This document shows positions 1 through 8,650 of a stretch of 64,000 nucleotides of DNA, piece after piece (within the stretch, counting starts at the first letter, position 1; each line of letters opens with the position of its first letter). The DNA comes from Bacteroidota bacterium (GTDB lineage Bacteria > Bacteroidota > Bacteroidia > Flavobacteriales > Schleiferiaceae): assembly GCA_024742495.1 (NCBI GenBank), contig JANSYJ010000003.1, positions 310,001 to 374,000 on the forward strand, in the 5' to 3' direction. The notes beneath the pieces were generated by a model. That model made no database searches and had not been told where the DNA came from. It was given only the letters and a program-made list of their open reading frames with translations. A program made the position numbers and the translations under genes.

Positions 1-118
1 TAGGAGCTGGTTGTATGGGACTTGCCTTACGGGGGCAAAATTAAGTCAAATACTGCTAAGGAAAAAGCTTAGAGCGACGATATTGATATATATTTGTGAA
101 TCTTCAAAAATCACAGAA

Positions 119-646
119 ATGGATAAGCCATCTTTTAAGCCCGCAGTGGAAATAGGATTGATCAGTTTAATGGTCTCTACCGTATTTTTAATCTCTGCCT
201 ATGTATTTGATTTAAGCCTACTTACTAGCTTCGGCGCGGGTATTGTTATAATCGTTATTCGAGCGGTGCTTTTAGCTTTAAGCCCTATTCAAGTGCGCAA
301 AAAAGCGGGTGGATATATCTCATTTAAGCATGCATTTTCTGCAGTTGTTATCAGTACCTTGGTTTCATCCATCCCATATTTGATCATTGCATTCCTACTT
401 TTTAAGGTAATTGATCCTGATGCGGCGGTGCAAATGAAGGAACTCACCATACAAGCCACGGCAGATTCGATGCAAAGTTGGGGGGTAGATCAGGCCACAA
501 TTGACCAAAGTATTGAGGAGATTGATAAAACGGATCAATACAGTTTTGGAAGCTTGTTCAAAGGACTATTAACTTCAGTTATTGTTGCAGCTCTTTACGG
601 TTTAATTGTGGCGGCTATCGTTAAGAAGAACCCAGAATTTGAATAA
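119..646 (+). CDS. DUF4199 domain-containing membrane protein
   Basis: A 175-residue integral membrane protein of unknown function. I chose the ATG at 119 (MDKPSFKPAVEIG) over the ORF-track start at 11, because the upstream 36 codons look non-protein-like and the DUF4199 family begins shortly before the first membrane helix. Four hydrophobic segments are visible: near residues 9-30, 33-55, 75-98 and 148-168. A polar, acidic stretch of about 45 residues lies between helices 3 and 4. The stop is 13 bases before the GT2 gene, so the two are probably co-transcribed; DUF4199 genes are often found beside a GT2 gene in Bacteroidota, although the biochemical link is unknown. Nothing identifiable is seen in bases 1-118. 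Confidence 0.8.
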   Translation: MDKPSFKPAVEIGLISLMVSTVFLISAYVFDLSLLTSFGAGIVIIVIRAVLLALSPIQVRKKAGGYISFKHAFSAVVISTLVSSIPYLIIAFLLFKVIDPDAAVQMKELTIQATADSMQSWGVDQATIDQSIEEIDKTDQYSFGSLFKGLLTSVIVAALYGLIVAAIVKKNPEFE

Positions 647-659
647 GTAAAGCCATTAA

Positions 660-1619
660 ATGGATTTATCACTAGTAATTCCACTCTTCAATGAGGAGGA
701 ATCATTAAAGGAGCTTCATAGCTGGATTTGTCAAACGGCCGATCAAAACAATATTGATTTTGAAATCATATTTGTAAATGATGGCTCTACCGATAGCAGC
801 ATGGAGGTTCTTCACAGTCTCGCTAAGGACGATTCTCGGGTAAAGATTATTTCCTTTAGAAGAAATCATGGAAAGTCAGCCGGCCTAAACGTAGGTTTTG
901 CGGCAGCGAGCGGAGAAGTAGTAATTACTATGGACGCCGATTTACAGGATAGTCCAGATGAAATTCCAGAGCTGATGCGGCTTATTCAAATTGAAAAATA
1001 TGATTTGATAAGCGGTTGGAAGAAAAAGCGTTATGATCCGCTGTCCAAAACAATTCCAACGAAATTTTACAATTGGGCCACCCGCAGAATTAGCAAAATT
1101 GAATTACATGACTTCAATTGTGGCCTAAAGGCCTATCGCAATGAAGTTGTAAAAGCGGTAAATGTACAAGGAGAGATGCATCGTTACATCCCTGTACTCG
1201 CTAAAAATGCTGGCTTTACCAAAATTGGGGAGAAAGTAGTACAACATCAAGCGCGGAAATACGGAACTACAAAATTCGGCCTAAGCCGTTTTATAAATGG
1301 TCCCTTGGATTTAGTGACCCTGGCCTTTGTTTCAAAATTCTCCAAAAGGCCCATGCACTTTTTTGGACTCTATGGAACCCTAATGTTTGTAATTGGCTTT
1401 TTAGCGGCCATGTATCTGGGTATTGATAAAATCGTGGCCTTGCAGATGGGCGAAAAAGCCAGGCTGGTTACCGAGAATCCATTCTTTTATATTTCATTAA
1501 CCACCATGATGATTGGTTCGCAATTGTTTTTGGCAGGTTTTATTGCCGAATTAATTATTCGCAACAGTAATAAACCGGTAGAATACACCATAGAAGAACG
1601 CGTTAATTTTGGATCTTAG
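660..1619 (+). CDS. GT2 family glycosyltransferase with C-terminal membrane helices (GtrB/ArnC/DPM1-like)
   Basis: A 319-residue transferase that probably moves a sugar from a nucleotide donor to undecaprenyl (or another polyprenyl) phosphate on the cytoplasmic face of the inner membrane. The GT-A fold is seen from residue 3: LSLVIPLFNEEESL, the nucleotide-binding region FVNDGSTDSS, and the metal-binding MDADLQDSPDEIP. Two hydrophobic helices follow near residues 230-255 and 275-298, as in GtrB/ArnC-type enzymes. The donor sugar cannot be read from sequence. Its neighbours are a second GT2 that overlaps by 11 bases and a convergent GT39-like membrane transferase, suggesting a lipid-linked sugar pathway for glycan decoration. 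Confidence 0.85.
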   Translation: MDLSLVIPLFNEEESLKELHSWICQTADQNNIDFEIIFVNDGSTDSSMEVLHSLAKDDSRVKIISFRRNHGKSAGLNVGFAAASGEVVITMDADLQDSPDEIPELMRLIQIEKYDLISGWKKKRYDPLSKTIPTKFYNWATRRISKIELHDFNCGLKAYRNEVVKAVNVQGEMHRYIPVLAKNAGFTKIGEKVVQHQARKYGTTKFGLSRFINGPLDLVTLAFVSKFSKRPMHFFGLYGTLMFVIGFLAAMYLGIDKIVALQMGEKARLVTENPFFYISLTTMMIGSQLFLAGFIAELIIRNSNKPVEYTIEERVNFGS

Positions 1620-2604
1620 GCTTAGCTTAATCATTCCCCTCTACAATAGACCTGAAGAAATAAAGGAATTGCTAGAGAGTCTCTGCTTGCAATCAATTTC
1701 TGATTTTGAGGTTTTGGTGATTGAAGATGGATCCCAAGTGAAAAGCGAGGCCATTGTTCGCTCTTTTAGGGATCGCCTGGATCTTCATTATTATTACAAA
1801 GCTAATAGCGGTCCAGGCCAGTCGCGGAATTATGGCGCGGAACGTGCTCATGGAAATTATTTCATTTTCTTAGATTCAGATTGCATTATTCCACCCAAAT
1901 ATATTGAAGCGGTAAGGGCCTTTTTGGCTCAGAATCCCGTAGATGCTTTTGGTGGGCCCGATAGAGCCGATGAAAGTTTTTCATCAATTCAAAAGGCCAT
2001 TAATTATTCCATGACCTCCCTCTTTACCACTGGAGGTATAAGGGGATCAAAACACAGCGTGGAGAAATTTCACCCGCGTAGTTTCAATATGGGCTATACC
2101 AAAAGAGTGTTCCAGAAAACCAAGGGTTTTGCAAAAATGCGTTTTGGGGAAGATATTGATATGAGCATACGTATGATGAAGGCTGGATTTAGAACTGCTT
2201 TAATTCCAGAAGCCTATGTCTATCATAAGCGACGAAGCACTTGGCCTCAGTTTTACAAGCAAGTTCACAATTCGGGAATTGCCCGTATTAATCTTTATAA
2301 GAGACATCCTGAAAGCCTAAAACTCTTGCATTTTTTCCCAGCGGGATTTAGCGTATTTGTTGTCTCAGCGCTAATTTTGGCTTATTTCAGCCTCATTCCA
2401 CTCTTGCTGCTAGGTTTCTATTTAGTCTTGATATTTATAGATGCCAGCATTAAAAATAAAAGTCTTGCCGTGGGCTTGAAGGCAATACTGGCCTCTTTTA
2501 TTCAGCTTTTCTCCTATGGCTTAGGCTTCATAAAAGCTTTTTACCGGCGATTAATTCTCGGTAAAGGGGAATTTGCGGCTTATCAGAAAAACTTTTATAA
2601 GTAG
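1609..2604 (+). CDS. GT2 family glycosyltransferase, membrane-associated
   Basis: A 331-residue GT-A transferase. The N-terminus LSLIIPLYNRPEEI, the acidic pair VIEDGS and the metal-site FLDSDCIIP around residue 92 are typical of GT2. The GFAKMRFGEDIDMSIRM segment near residue 180 matches the conserved ED region that holds the catalytic base in many GT2 enzymes. Two hydrophobic segments near residues 245-280 suggest membrane association. It starts with TTG at 1609, overlapping the upstream stop by 11 bases, which implies translational coupling; no nearby in-frame ATG keeps the fold. Its last 10 bases overlap the end of the convergent gene on the other strand. Donor and acceptor are unknown. 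Confidence 0.83.
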   Translation: MDLRLSLIIPLYNRPEEIKELLESLCLQSISDFEVLVIEDGSQVKSEAIVRSFRDRLDLHYYYKANSGPGQSRNYGAERAHGNYFIFLDSDCIIPPKYIEAVRAFLAQNPVDAFGGPDRADESFSSIQKAINYSMTSLFTTGGIRGSKHSVEKFHPRSFNMGYTKRVFQKTKGFAKMRFGEDIDMSIRMMKAGFRTALIPEAYVYHKRRSTWPQFYKQVHNSGIARINLYKRHPESLKLLHFFPAGFSVFVVSALILAYFSLIPLLLLGFYLVLIFIDASIKNKSLAVGLKAILASFIQLFSYGLGFIKAFYRRLILGKGEFAAYQKNFYK

Positions 2605-4055
2605 TCCTTTTTTAAGAAGAGCACCGCTCCATTTTCGTACTCCGCCACCATTTTGTAGTTAGAACTGGCCTGCTTCAATTCGGCAATCATTTCCTGATCC
2701 TTATAATTGAGCAAGTAATAGCCCGCGTAATTTTGGTCGCGGTAACCACTTCGACTTAATTCAGGCAGCCACTCCATAGACTTGCTTTCGCGATAGTAAT
2801 TTAGGGATGGCTCAAACAGCCAGTTTATTCCCAAATTAAAATCGGCAGATTTCGCCGCATTGCTGGCTTCTAAATCTTTTAGCATTTCCTTATGAGAGGC
2901 ATCATAAGTCCAAACTACACTTTGTTTGAGGTTGAAATTTTTAAAATTCCAGGCGAGCGAAGCCACTAACAATAAGTTTAAAGTTAATTGCACATGCTCC
3001 CCTTTGGGATAGCTATTAAAGCGTTGAAAAAGAAAGAGCGTAAAACAAAGAGTTAGGGGTGCATAAACCATGGTGGTGCGACCTACCAAATACTCAGTTC
3101 CTAGTATATAATGCTGCGCGATTTGTGCCATGGCGGTAAAAATCAGCCACAGCAAAAGCTCACTATAATAGTACCATCCCGCCTCACTCTTCTTCCGAAT
3201 ATGATCTAAGATGAAAAAGAGGATACCCATTAAAAGGATTAGCCCAATAATGTAGCTTATAGCAGTAGCGACACTGGAAGATTGTTGGTAGGAAAGGATG
3301 CGACTTAATCCGTAAATACTATCGTTCCAAAAGGAACTATTTCCTCCAAATAAATCGCCCGAAATGTTTTTTAAGGGTAAGAATATAAGCAAGGCTAAAA
3401 CCCCAGTTACAATTCCAACCGGGCGCCAAAGGATGCCTAAGCTTTTAGTTTGCTTATCTCCTTCAAGCCAATACAACAGAAGTAGGAGGGCTACTAAAGC
3501 CATATAAGCATATAAGAAGGTAAAGTTGGCATACACCGCAAATGCGGCAAAGAGAAGGGTGCGCCAGATGTGGTGACCATTATTTAATTCGCGGTAGCAA
3601 TAAAGATGGTATATAGAAGCCAAGCTTAAGCTAAGACCCATCCCATAACCGCGGGCCATGCCAAAGAAATCGATAAAATAAAGCTGTAAACCGAGGGCGA
3701 AAAAAGCCAATAATTGAATACCGGGAAAACGAAATTTTCGCGCGATAGCCGCGGCATATCGATAATAGACCATGGCCATTAAAATATTTGGCAGCCTCAT
3801 CGAAAAGTCATTCAAGCCAAAAATATTCACGCTTAGTTTTACGAGTAGGGTATTTAAAATGTGATTATTTGGAATATGTGGCGGCTTGTAGAGAATAATT
3901 CCCAACCAACTTTGTTTCACATAATGAAGGTAGGTGTATGCCTCATCGTGCGTGAGAGGAATACGTAAAGCTCTGAGTATTATGAGGGATATAAAGATCA
4001 TGCTTGCTAAAAACATGATCCAAACGACATATGGTTTTCTAATTTGTTTCCCCAT
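2595..4055 (-). CDS. GT39/ArnT-like polytopic membrane glycosyltransferase
   Basis: A 486-residue polytopic membrane protein with about 10-12 hydrophobic segments. The first periplasmic loop holds the motif LTHDEAYTY near residue 34, in the place of the catalytic Asp-Glu of GT-C enzymes such as ArnT and PMT, followed by YKPPHIPNNH. Enzymes of this type take a sugar from a polyprenyl-phosphate carrier and transfer it on the periplasmic side. The divergent GT2 neighbours could supply such a carrier; this is inference. A soluble C-terminal tail of about 100 residues follows the last helix. Its 3' end overlaps the convergent GT2 gene by 10 bases. The substrate is unknown. Confidence 0.7.
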   Translation of the reverse strand: MGKQIRKPYVVWIMFLASMIFISLIILRALRIPLTHDEAYTYLHYVKQSWLGIILYKPPHIPNNHILNTLLVKLSVNIFGLNDFSMRLPNILMAMVYYRYAAAIARKFRFPGIQLLAFFALGLQLYFIDFFGMARGYGMGLSLSLASIYHLYCYRELNNGHHIWRTLLFAAFAVYANFTFLYAYMALVALLLLLYWLEGDKQTKSLGILWRPVGIVTGVLALLIFLPLKNISGDLFGGNSSFWNDSIYGLSRILSYQQSSSVATAISYIIGLILLMGILFFILDHIRKKSEAGWYYYSELLLWLIFTAMAQIAQHYILGTEYLVGRTTMVYAPLTLCFTLFLFQRFNSYPKGEHVQLTLNLLLVASLAWNFKNFNLKQSVVWTYDASHKEMLKDLEASNAAKSADFNLGINWLFEPSLNYYRESKSMEWLPELSRSGYRDQNYAGYYLLNYKDQEMIAELKQASSNYKMVAEYENGAVLFLKKDYL

Positions 4056-4128
4056 CTTTAAATTTTAAAGGCCCGCAAATTTATTGATAAGCTCTGTTTA
4101 TGGCGGCAAGCATACCAATTAAAGCTAG

Positions 4129-4136
4129 TATTTTTG
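4129..4136 (+). promoter_or_regulatory. Candidate -7 box (TATTTTTG)
   Basis: TATTTTTG matches the Bacteroidota sigma-A -7 consensus TAnnTTTG. It ends 4 bases before the ATG of the repeat protein, so a transcript from it would be nearly leaderless. No clear -33 TTG is seen at the usual distance, which lowers confidence. Confidence 0.4.
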
Positions 4137-4140
4137 CAAT

Positions 4141-4848
4141 ATGAAGAAAACGACTCTGATCTTTTTACTTTTTGGATCCTTTCTTTTACAGGCACAAAGC
4201 CCAACCGATCCGAAAGATGCACAAGGCCGCCCTCATGGTGTTTGGCAAAAGCTTCATGCTAACGGCAAAATCCGCTACACCGGTACTTTTAATCATGGTA
4301 CACCCGTTGACACTTTTAAGTATTATTACGAAAGTGGGCAGCTGAAAACCGAGAATGTTTTCCGCGGGAAATCGGGTATCTGCATGAGTTTTCAATACGG
4401 CGAAAAAAAGATTCTCGCCGCCAAGGGGCTTTATAACAAGCGACAAAAAGATAGCGTTTGGACTTATTTTAATCGCGCTGGAGATGTGGTTTCTCGGGTT
4501 AGCTATAAGAATGGTTTAGAAGAAGGTCTTACCGAAAAGTACCATACCAACGGCAAGCTTGCAGAAAGCGTTAGTTTCAAAGAAGGGAAGGAACATGGGC
4601 CTTGGTTACAATTTTACGAAAGCGGCAAAAAGATGGCGCAAGGGCAATATGTCAATGGTAAATTACAGGGAGAAACCACTTACTTTTTCTCTTCCGGCCG
4701 GCCGCGATCAAGAGGGAATTATGTTCAAGGTTTAATGGATGGACCTTGGTATTTTTTTACTGATGATTTGAAATTGGATCATAAGGAAATTTGGAAACGC
4801 GGCCGATTGGTTGATGATGGATCTAAAAAAGAAGAAAAGGCAAATTAA
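4141..4848 (+). CDS. Secreted MORN-like repeat protein (YwqK family)
   Basis: A 235-residue protein with an N-terminal signal peptide (MKKTTLIFLLFGSFLLQAQS) and about seven repeats of a pattern like G-x-W-x-x-Y-x-x-G-x-x-x-x-x-x-x-Y-x-x-G. Examples are YYESGQLKTENVFRG, YHTNGKLAESVSFKEG and FYESGKKMAQGQYVNG. This matches the MORN_2/YwqK repeat family that is abundant in Bacteroidota, often annotated as a toxin-antitoxin YwqK family antitoxin. No toxin partner is seen here, so that label should not be read as function. It is probably exported, and its stop is directly followed by the mnmA start, so it leads that transcript. The role is unknown. Confidence 0.8.
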   Translation: MKKTTLIFLLFGSFLLQAQSPTDPKDAQGRPHGVWQKLHANGKIRYTGTFNHGTPVDTFKYYYESGQLKTENVFRGKSGICMSFQYGEKKILAAKGLYNKRQKDSVWTYFNRAGDVVSRVSYKNGLEEGLTEKYHTNGKLAESVSFKEGKEHGPWLQFYESGKKMAQGQYVNGKLQGETTYFFSSGRPRSRGNYVQGLMDGPWYFFTDDLKLDHKEIWKRGRLVDDGSKKEEKAN

Positions 4849-6033
4849 ATGGCACGCGTTGTAGTCGGTTTAAGTGGAGGTGTAGATAGTAGTGTTGCTG
4901 CTCAATTGCTTATTGAGCAGGGCCATGAAGTGATTGCCTTATTTATGCGCAATTGGCATGATGAGACTGTTACAATCCACGATGAATGCCCTTGGATTGA
5001 AGATAGTAACGATGCCATGCTGGTAGCGGAAAAGCTGGGGATACCATTTCAAGTAATTGACTTGAGTACCGAGTATAAAGAACGCATTGTTGATTATATG
5101 TTCGCGGAATATAAAGCGGGAAGGACTCCTAATCCTGATGTGCTTTGCAATCGCGAAATCAAGTTTGATGTTTTCCTGGATCGCGCCATGGCCTTAGGAG
5201 CAGACTATGTGGCCACCGGGCATTATTGCCGACGCGAAGAAACCATGGTAAACGGCGAAAAGGTTTATCAATTAAAGGCGGGCAAAGATCCTAACAAAGA
5301 CCAGAGTTACTTTTTATGTCAACTCAACCAAGAACAATTAGCTAAGGCCTTATTTCCCATCGGACATCTTCAGAAAAGTGAGGTGCGGGAAATTGCCAGC
5401 AAACTAGATTTAGTTACAGCGGATAAAAAGGATTCTCAAGGCCTGTGCTTTATTGGAAAGGTGCGTTTACCAGATTTTCTGCAACAGCAGTTAGCACCTA
5501 AAAAAGGGAAGGTGATTGAAATTCCCATTGAGACGGAAATCCCGCGAGATTTAAATCGCTTGCCCGAACAGAATGATTTCTCTGTAAAAGCCGCCCCCTA
5601 CACTTTCGTGGAAGATATGGGAAGTGTAAAGGGTGAACATAATGGAGCACATTACTTTACCATAGGTCAGCGTAAGGGTCTTGGCATTGGTGGTACTCCG
5701 GAGCCTTTATTTGTAATTGCTACGGATACCAAGGAGAATGTTATTTATACCGGTCAAGGGGATTCACATCCTGGCCTAAGAAAGGAAGCCCTTTTTGTAA
5801 GTTCTGATGATGTGCATTGGCTGAGAACAGACCTAGCCTTAAAAGCAGGAGAGTCGGCCGTTTATACCGCTCGTATTCGTTACCGTCAGCCCTTATTTAA
5901 AGTGCAATTGCATGCAACCGAACATGGATTATACGTCCTTTTTATTGAAGCTCAAAAGGCTGTTACCCCAGGCCAATTTGTGGCTTGGTACCAAGAGGAC
6001 GAATTAATTGGTTCTGGTGTAATACAATTTTGA
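4849..6033 (+). CDS. mnmA: tRNA-specific 2-thiouridylase MnmA
   Basis: A 394-residue cytoplasmic enzyme that places sulfur on C2 of the wobble uridine (U34) of tRNAs for Lys, Glu and Gln, using ATP and a persulfide donor. The PP-loop [11 protein letters not shown] is at residues 8-18. The two reactive cysteines are visible in [12 protein letters not shown] (near residue 101) and SQGLCFIG (near 202), and the [15 protein letters not shown] motif lies near residue 274. Relative to the shortest MnmA proteins there is extra sequence before [12 protein letters not shown], as in several Bacteroidota homologues. The ATG follows the upstream stop with no gap, and the gene is followed one base later by a secreted protease, so co-transcription is likely. 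Confidence 0.95.
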   Translation: MARVVVGLSGGVDSSVAAQLLIEQGHEVIALFMRNWHDETVTIHDECPWIEDSNDAMLVAEKLGIPFQVIDLSTEYKERIVDYMFAEYKAGRTPNPDVLCNREIKFDVFLDRAMALGADYVATGHYCRREETMVNGEKVYQLKAGKDPNKDQSYFLCQLNQEQLAKALFPIGHLQKSEVREIASKLDLVTADKKDSQGLCFIGKVRLPDFLQQQLAPKKGKVIEIPIETEIPRDLNRLPEQNDFSVKAAPYTFVEDMGSVKGEHNGAHYFTIGQRKGLGIGGTPEPLFVIATDTKENVIYTGQGDSHPGLRKEALFVSSDDVHWLRTDLALKAGESAVYTARIRYRQPLFKVQLHATEHGLYVLFIEAQKAVTPGQFVAWYQEDELIGSGVIQF

Positions 6034-6034
6034 T

Positions 6035-7609
6035 ATGAAGAAACTATTTACAATAACCTTTCTATGCCTAACAATGTCGGCTTATGTAAAGGCCCAGGAA
6101 GAAGGTTTACGCGTGTACTTTACCGATAAGGGAAGCAGTACCGCCATTTTGGAGCAAGCAGAATTGTTTTTAAGTCCAGAAGCTCTGGAAAGAAGAGCAG
6201 CCCAAGGCATTGCTGTTGAGAATAGCGATCTGCCGCTTGCCCCGGAATATCTTAAGGAATTGAGAAGGCAAGGAGCTAAGGTCTTAGCGCATTCAAAATG
6301 GCTGAATTACGCCTACCTGACTGGAATTTCAGAAGAGGAATTAAACAGGCTTCCTTTTGTTAAAAAGATTGAACGACCTAAGCAACATCGCAGCTATTTA
6401 GCAGGCACTACTTCCAATTTCGATTATGGTTTGGGTAGAACGCAAATTGAACAAATCAGTGGTCATTTGCTTCATCAGCAGGGCTTTACTGGAAGAGGCA
6501 GCACCATTGCCGTAATTGATGCTGGTTTTACCGGCACCTTACAAGCGGCGGTTTTGGATAGCTTACGCCAATCGGGACGCTTAAAAGGTTCTTACAATTT
6601 TATTAGTGGAGATACCAATGTGTATTCTGGTCAAGGAAGCCATGGTGCCTCAGTACTTTCAATTATGGCAGCCTTAGATACTGGGGCTTTTGTTGGAACC
6701 GCCCCTCATGCTAATTATTGGTTACTCACCTCCGAGAATGTAAGTTCCGAAACCCCTTTGGAGATGGATCATTGGTTAATGGCAGCTGAATTTGCCGATA
6801 GCGTTGGAGCGCATGTTATTAATACCTCTTTAGGTTACACAACTTTTGATGATCCGGCGGACTCCTATTCTTATTCAGATATGGATGGCAATACAACCAT
6901 AGTAACTCGTGCGGCAGATTGGGCTGCCTCTAAGGGCATTATCGTGGTTGCGAGCGCCGGGAATGAAGGATCAGGATCTTGGCAATACATTGGCGCTCCT
7001 GCGGATGGCGATAGTGTTTTAGCGGTGGGAGCGGTTGATGCTACAGGGGCTTATGTAGGATTTAGCAGTAGAGGTCCTTCCTATGATTGGCGCATTAAAC
7101 CCGATGTTGCGGCCATGGGAGCGGGAACGGTATTAATTAACTCTCAAGGTCAGGTACAAAGTGGTTTCGGAACCAGCTTCTCTTCGCCTTGTATTGCAGG
7201 GATGGCGGCTTGTCTCGTTCAAGCGCAACCTACATTGCATGGGGAAGTCATTGCTCGTAATATTCGCAAGAGCGGACACCTATTTGGTAATGCGGATAAT
7301 AATTTGGGCTTTGGAATTCCTAATTTCCAACAAGCATGGCTCATTAGCTCCAAAGAATATTCAGATGAATTTAAGTTTAGTGTTTATCCCAACCCTGCTC
7401 ATGAAAGAGTTTTCATTCACGGAAACTTTGAAAGAGGAGAGATGCTTCATATACAAGTTTTGGATCAATCCGCTAGATCACTCCTGGAACTAGATGTTGT
7501 TTGGGAGAATCAGGCGCTTCAATTAGACTTGACTGAAATTCCGGCGGGCTTTTATCTTCTTAAAATGAAAGGCAGCCAGTCTTATCAAGAAAAAATAATG
7601 TTGCGATGA
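6035..7609 (+). CDS. Secreted subtilisin-like (S8) protease with T9SS sorting domain
   Basis: A 524-residue serine protease. A signal peptide occupies about residues 1-20 and is followed by a propeptide-like region up to about residue 125. The catalytic triad is visible: Asp162 in AVIDAGFTG, His203 in GSHGASVLS and Ser381 in GTSFSSPCIAG. The oxyanion Asn310 is in VASAGNEGS. A type A T9SS sorting domain begins near residue 445 (FKFSVYPNPAHERVFI) and ends in EIPAGFYLLKMKGSQ, so the enzyme is predicted to be exported through T9SS to the surface or medium. It lies one base after mnmA and overlaps the next gene by four bases (ATGA). Its substrates are unknown. Confidence 0.92.
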   Translation: MKKLFTITFLCLTMSAYVKAQEEGLRVYFTDKGSSTAILEQAELFLSPEALERRAAQGIAVENSDLPLAPEYLKELRRQGAKVLAHSKWLNYAYLTGISEEELNRLPFVKKIERPKQHRSYLAGTTSNFDYGLGRTQIEQISGHLLHQQGFTGRGSTIAVIDAGFTGTLQAAVLDSLRQSGRLKGSYNFISGDTNVYSGQGSHGASVLSIMAALDTGAFVGTAPHANYWLLTSENVSSETPLEMDHWLMAAEFADSVGAHVINTSLGYTTFDDPADSYSYSDMDGNTTIVTRAADWAASKGIIVVASAGNEGSGSWQYIGAPADGDSVLAVGAVDATGAYVGFSSRGPSYDWRIKPDVAAMGAGTVLINSQGQVQSGFGTSFSSPCIAGMAACLVQAQPTLHGEVIARNIRKSGHLFGNADNNLGFGIPNFQQAWLISSKEYSDEFKFSVYPNPAHERVFIHGNFERGEMLHIQVLDQSARSLLELDVVWENQALQLDLTEIPAGFYLLKMKGSQSYQEKIMLR

Positions 7610-8550
7610 AAAACCGCATTTGCGCTTTATTCGGTATTGAAAAACCAATTATCCAAGCTGGGATGATTTGGTGCAGCGGTTGGGAATTAGCCTCTGCGGT
7701 TTCCCAGGCCGGAGGTTTAGGGATTATCGGCGCTGGATCAATGTATCCAGATATACTTAGAAGCCACATTAAAAAATGCAAAAAGGCACTAGGTGATTTA
7801 CCTTTTGCCGTAAATGTACCCATGCTTTATCCTCAAATTGAGGATTTGATGGAAATTATTGTTGAGGAAAAAGTACCCATAGTATTTACCTCCGCTGGGA
7901 ATCCAAAAACCTGGACCGCTCATTTAAAGGACAAAGGAATAAAAGTGGTTCACGTTGTGAGCTCCTTAAAATTCGCCTTAAAGGCAGAGGCAGCTGGTGT
8001 TGATGCAGTTGTAGCGGAAGGTTTTGAAGCAGGAGGTCACAATGGCCGGGATGAAACCACCAGTTTGGTGCTTTGGCCGATGGTGGCAAATGCCCTTCAA
8101 ATTCCCATGATAGCAGCAGGAGGGATCGCTTCTGGACAACAAATAATGGCCGCTTTTAGCCTTGGGGCAGAAGCGGTACAAATAGGCTCCAGATTTGTGG
8201 CCAGCGCCGAAAGTTCCGCCCATCTTAATTTTAAGGAGGCAGTAGTGGCGGCAAAGGAAGGCGACACGATATTGACCTTGAAAGAATTGGCTCCCGTTCG
8301 CTTGATAAAGAATCCTTTTTACGCCAAATTGCAAGAGGCTTACGCCGATGGTGCCCAGGCGGAAGAATTGAAATTAGTTTTAGGAAGGGCCAGAGCAAAA
8401 AAAGGCATGTTCGAAGGCGACCTGGAAGAAGGCGAATTGGAAATAGGGCAGGTGAGTGGAATGATTGATAATATTAAACCCGCAGCCCTTATCTTTGATG
8501 AGCTTTGGAAGGAATTCCAAGAAGTAAAAAGCAAAGCAATAGATTGGTAA
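7606..8550 (+). CDS. Nitronate monooxygenase / FabK-like flavin oxidoreductase
   Basis: A 314-residue FMN-dependent TIM-barrel protein of the nitronate monooxygenase family (PF03060), which also includes enoyl-ACP reductase II (FabK). Visible elements are the N-terminal FGIEKPIIQAGMIWCSG, the glycine-rich AGGLGIIGAG, the conserved EGFEAGGHNGR and the FMN-phosphate binding region MIAAGGIASGQQIMAAFSLGAEAVQIGSRF (quoted in part: AAGGIASG and GAEAVQIGSRF). The His in GGHNGR corresponds to the family's catalytic-site histidine. Sequence alone does not separate nitronate oxidation from enoyl-ACP reduction. Translation is coupled to the protease gene by an ATGA overlap, although no functional link is obvious. 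Confidence 0.85.
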   Translation: MKNRICALFGIEKPIIQAGMIWCSGWELASAVSQAGGLGIIGAGSMYPDILRSHIKKCKKALGDLPFAVNVPMLYPQIEDLMEIIVEEKVPIVFTSAGNPKTWTAHLKDKGIKVVHVVSSLKFALKAEAAGVDAVVAEGFEAGGHNGRDETTSLVLWPMVANALQIPMIAAGGIASGQQIMAAFSLGAEAVQIGSRFVASAESSAHLNFKEAVVAAKEGDTILTLKELAPVRLIKNPFYAKLQEAYADGAQAEELKLVLGRARAKKGMFEGDLEEGELEIGQVSGMIDNIKPAALIFDELWKEFQEVKSKAIDW

Positions 8551-8602
8551 ATCTCTAAATGATACAATAACTAGGAAGAAGGGCGCATTAAATAAGTAAT
8601 AC

Positions 8603-8633
8603 TTGCCGTGTCCTTTATTATAAAATATATTTG
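8603..8633 (+). promoter_or_regulatory. Candidate promoter, TTG-N20-TATATTTG
   Basis: TTG at 8603-8605 is followed after 20 bases by TATATTTG at 8626-8633. This fits the Bacteroidota promoter pattern TTG-N~19-TAnnTTTG well. It lies in the 100-base gap before the first giant surface protein, with the box ending 17 bases before its ATG. Confidence 0.6.
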
Positions 8634-8650
8634 AAGCAAATCTCAATTAA

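Noticed and set aside
4141-4848. Toxin-antitoxin module suggested by the YwqK family label
   Set aside because: No toxin-like small gene is adjacent; the protein is an exported MORN-like repeat protein, and the neighbour is mnmA.
7161-7493. 110-codon ORF inside the subtilase gene
   Set aside because: A shadow frame overlapping the Ser-site and sorting domain of a clearly supported gene.
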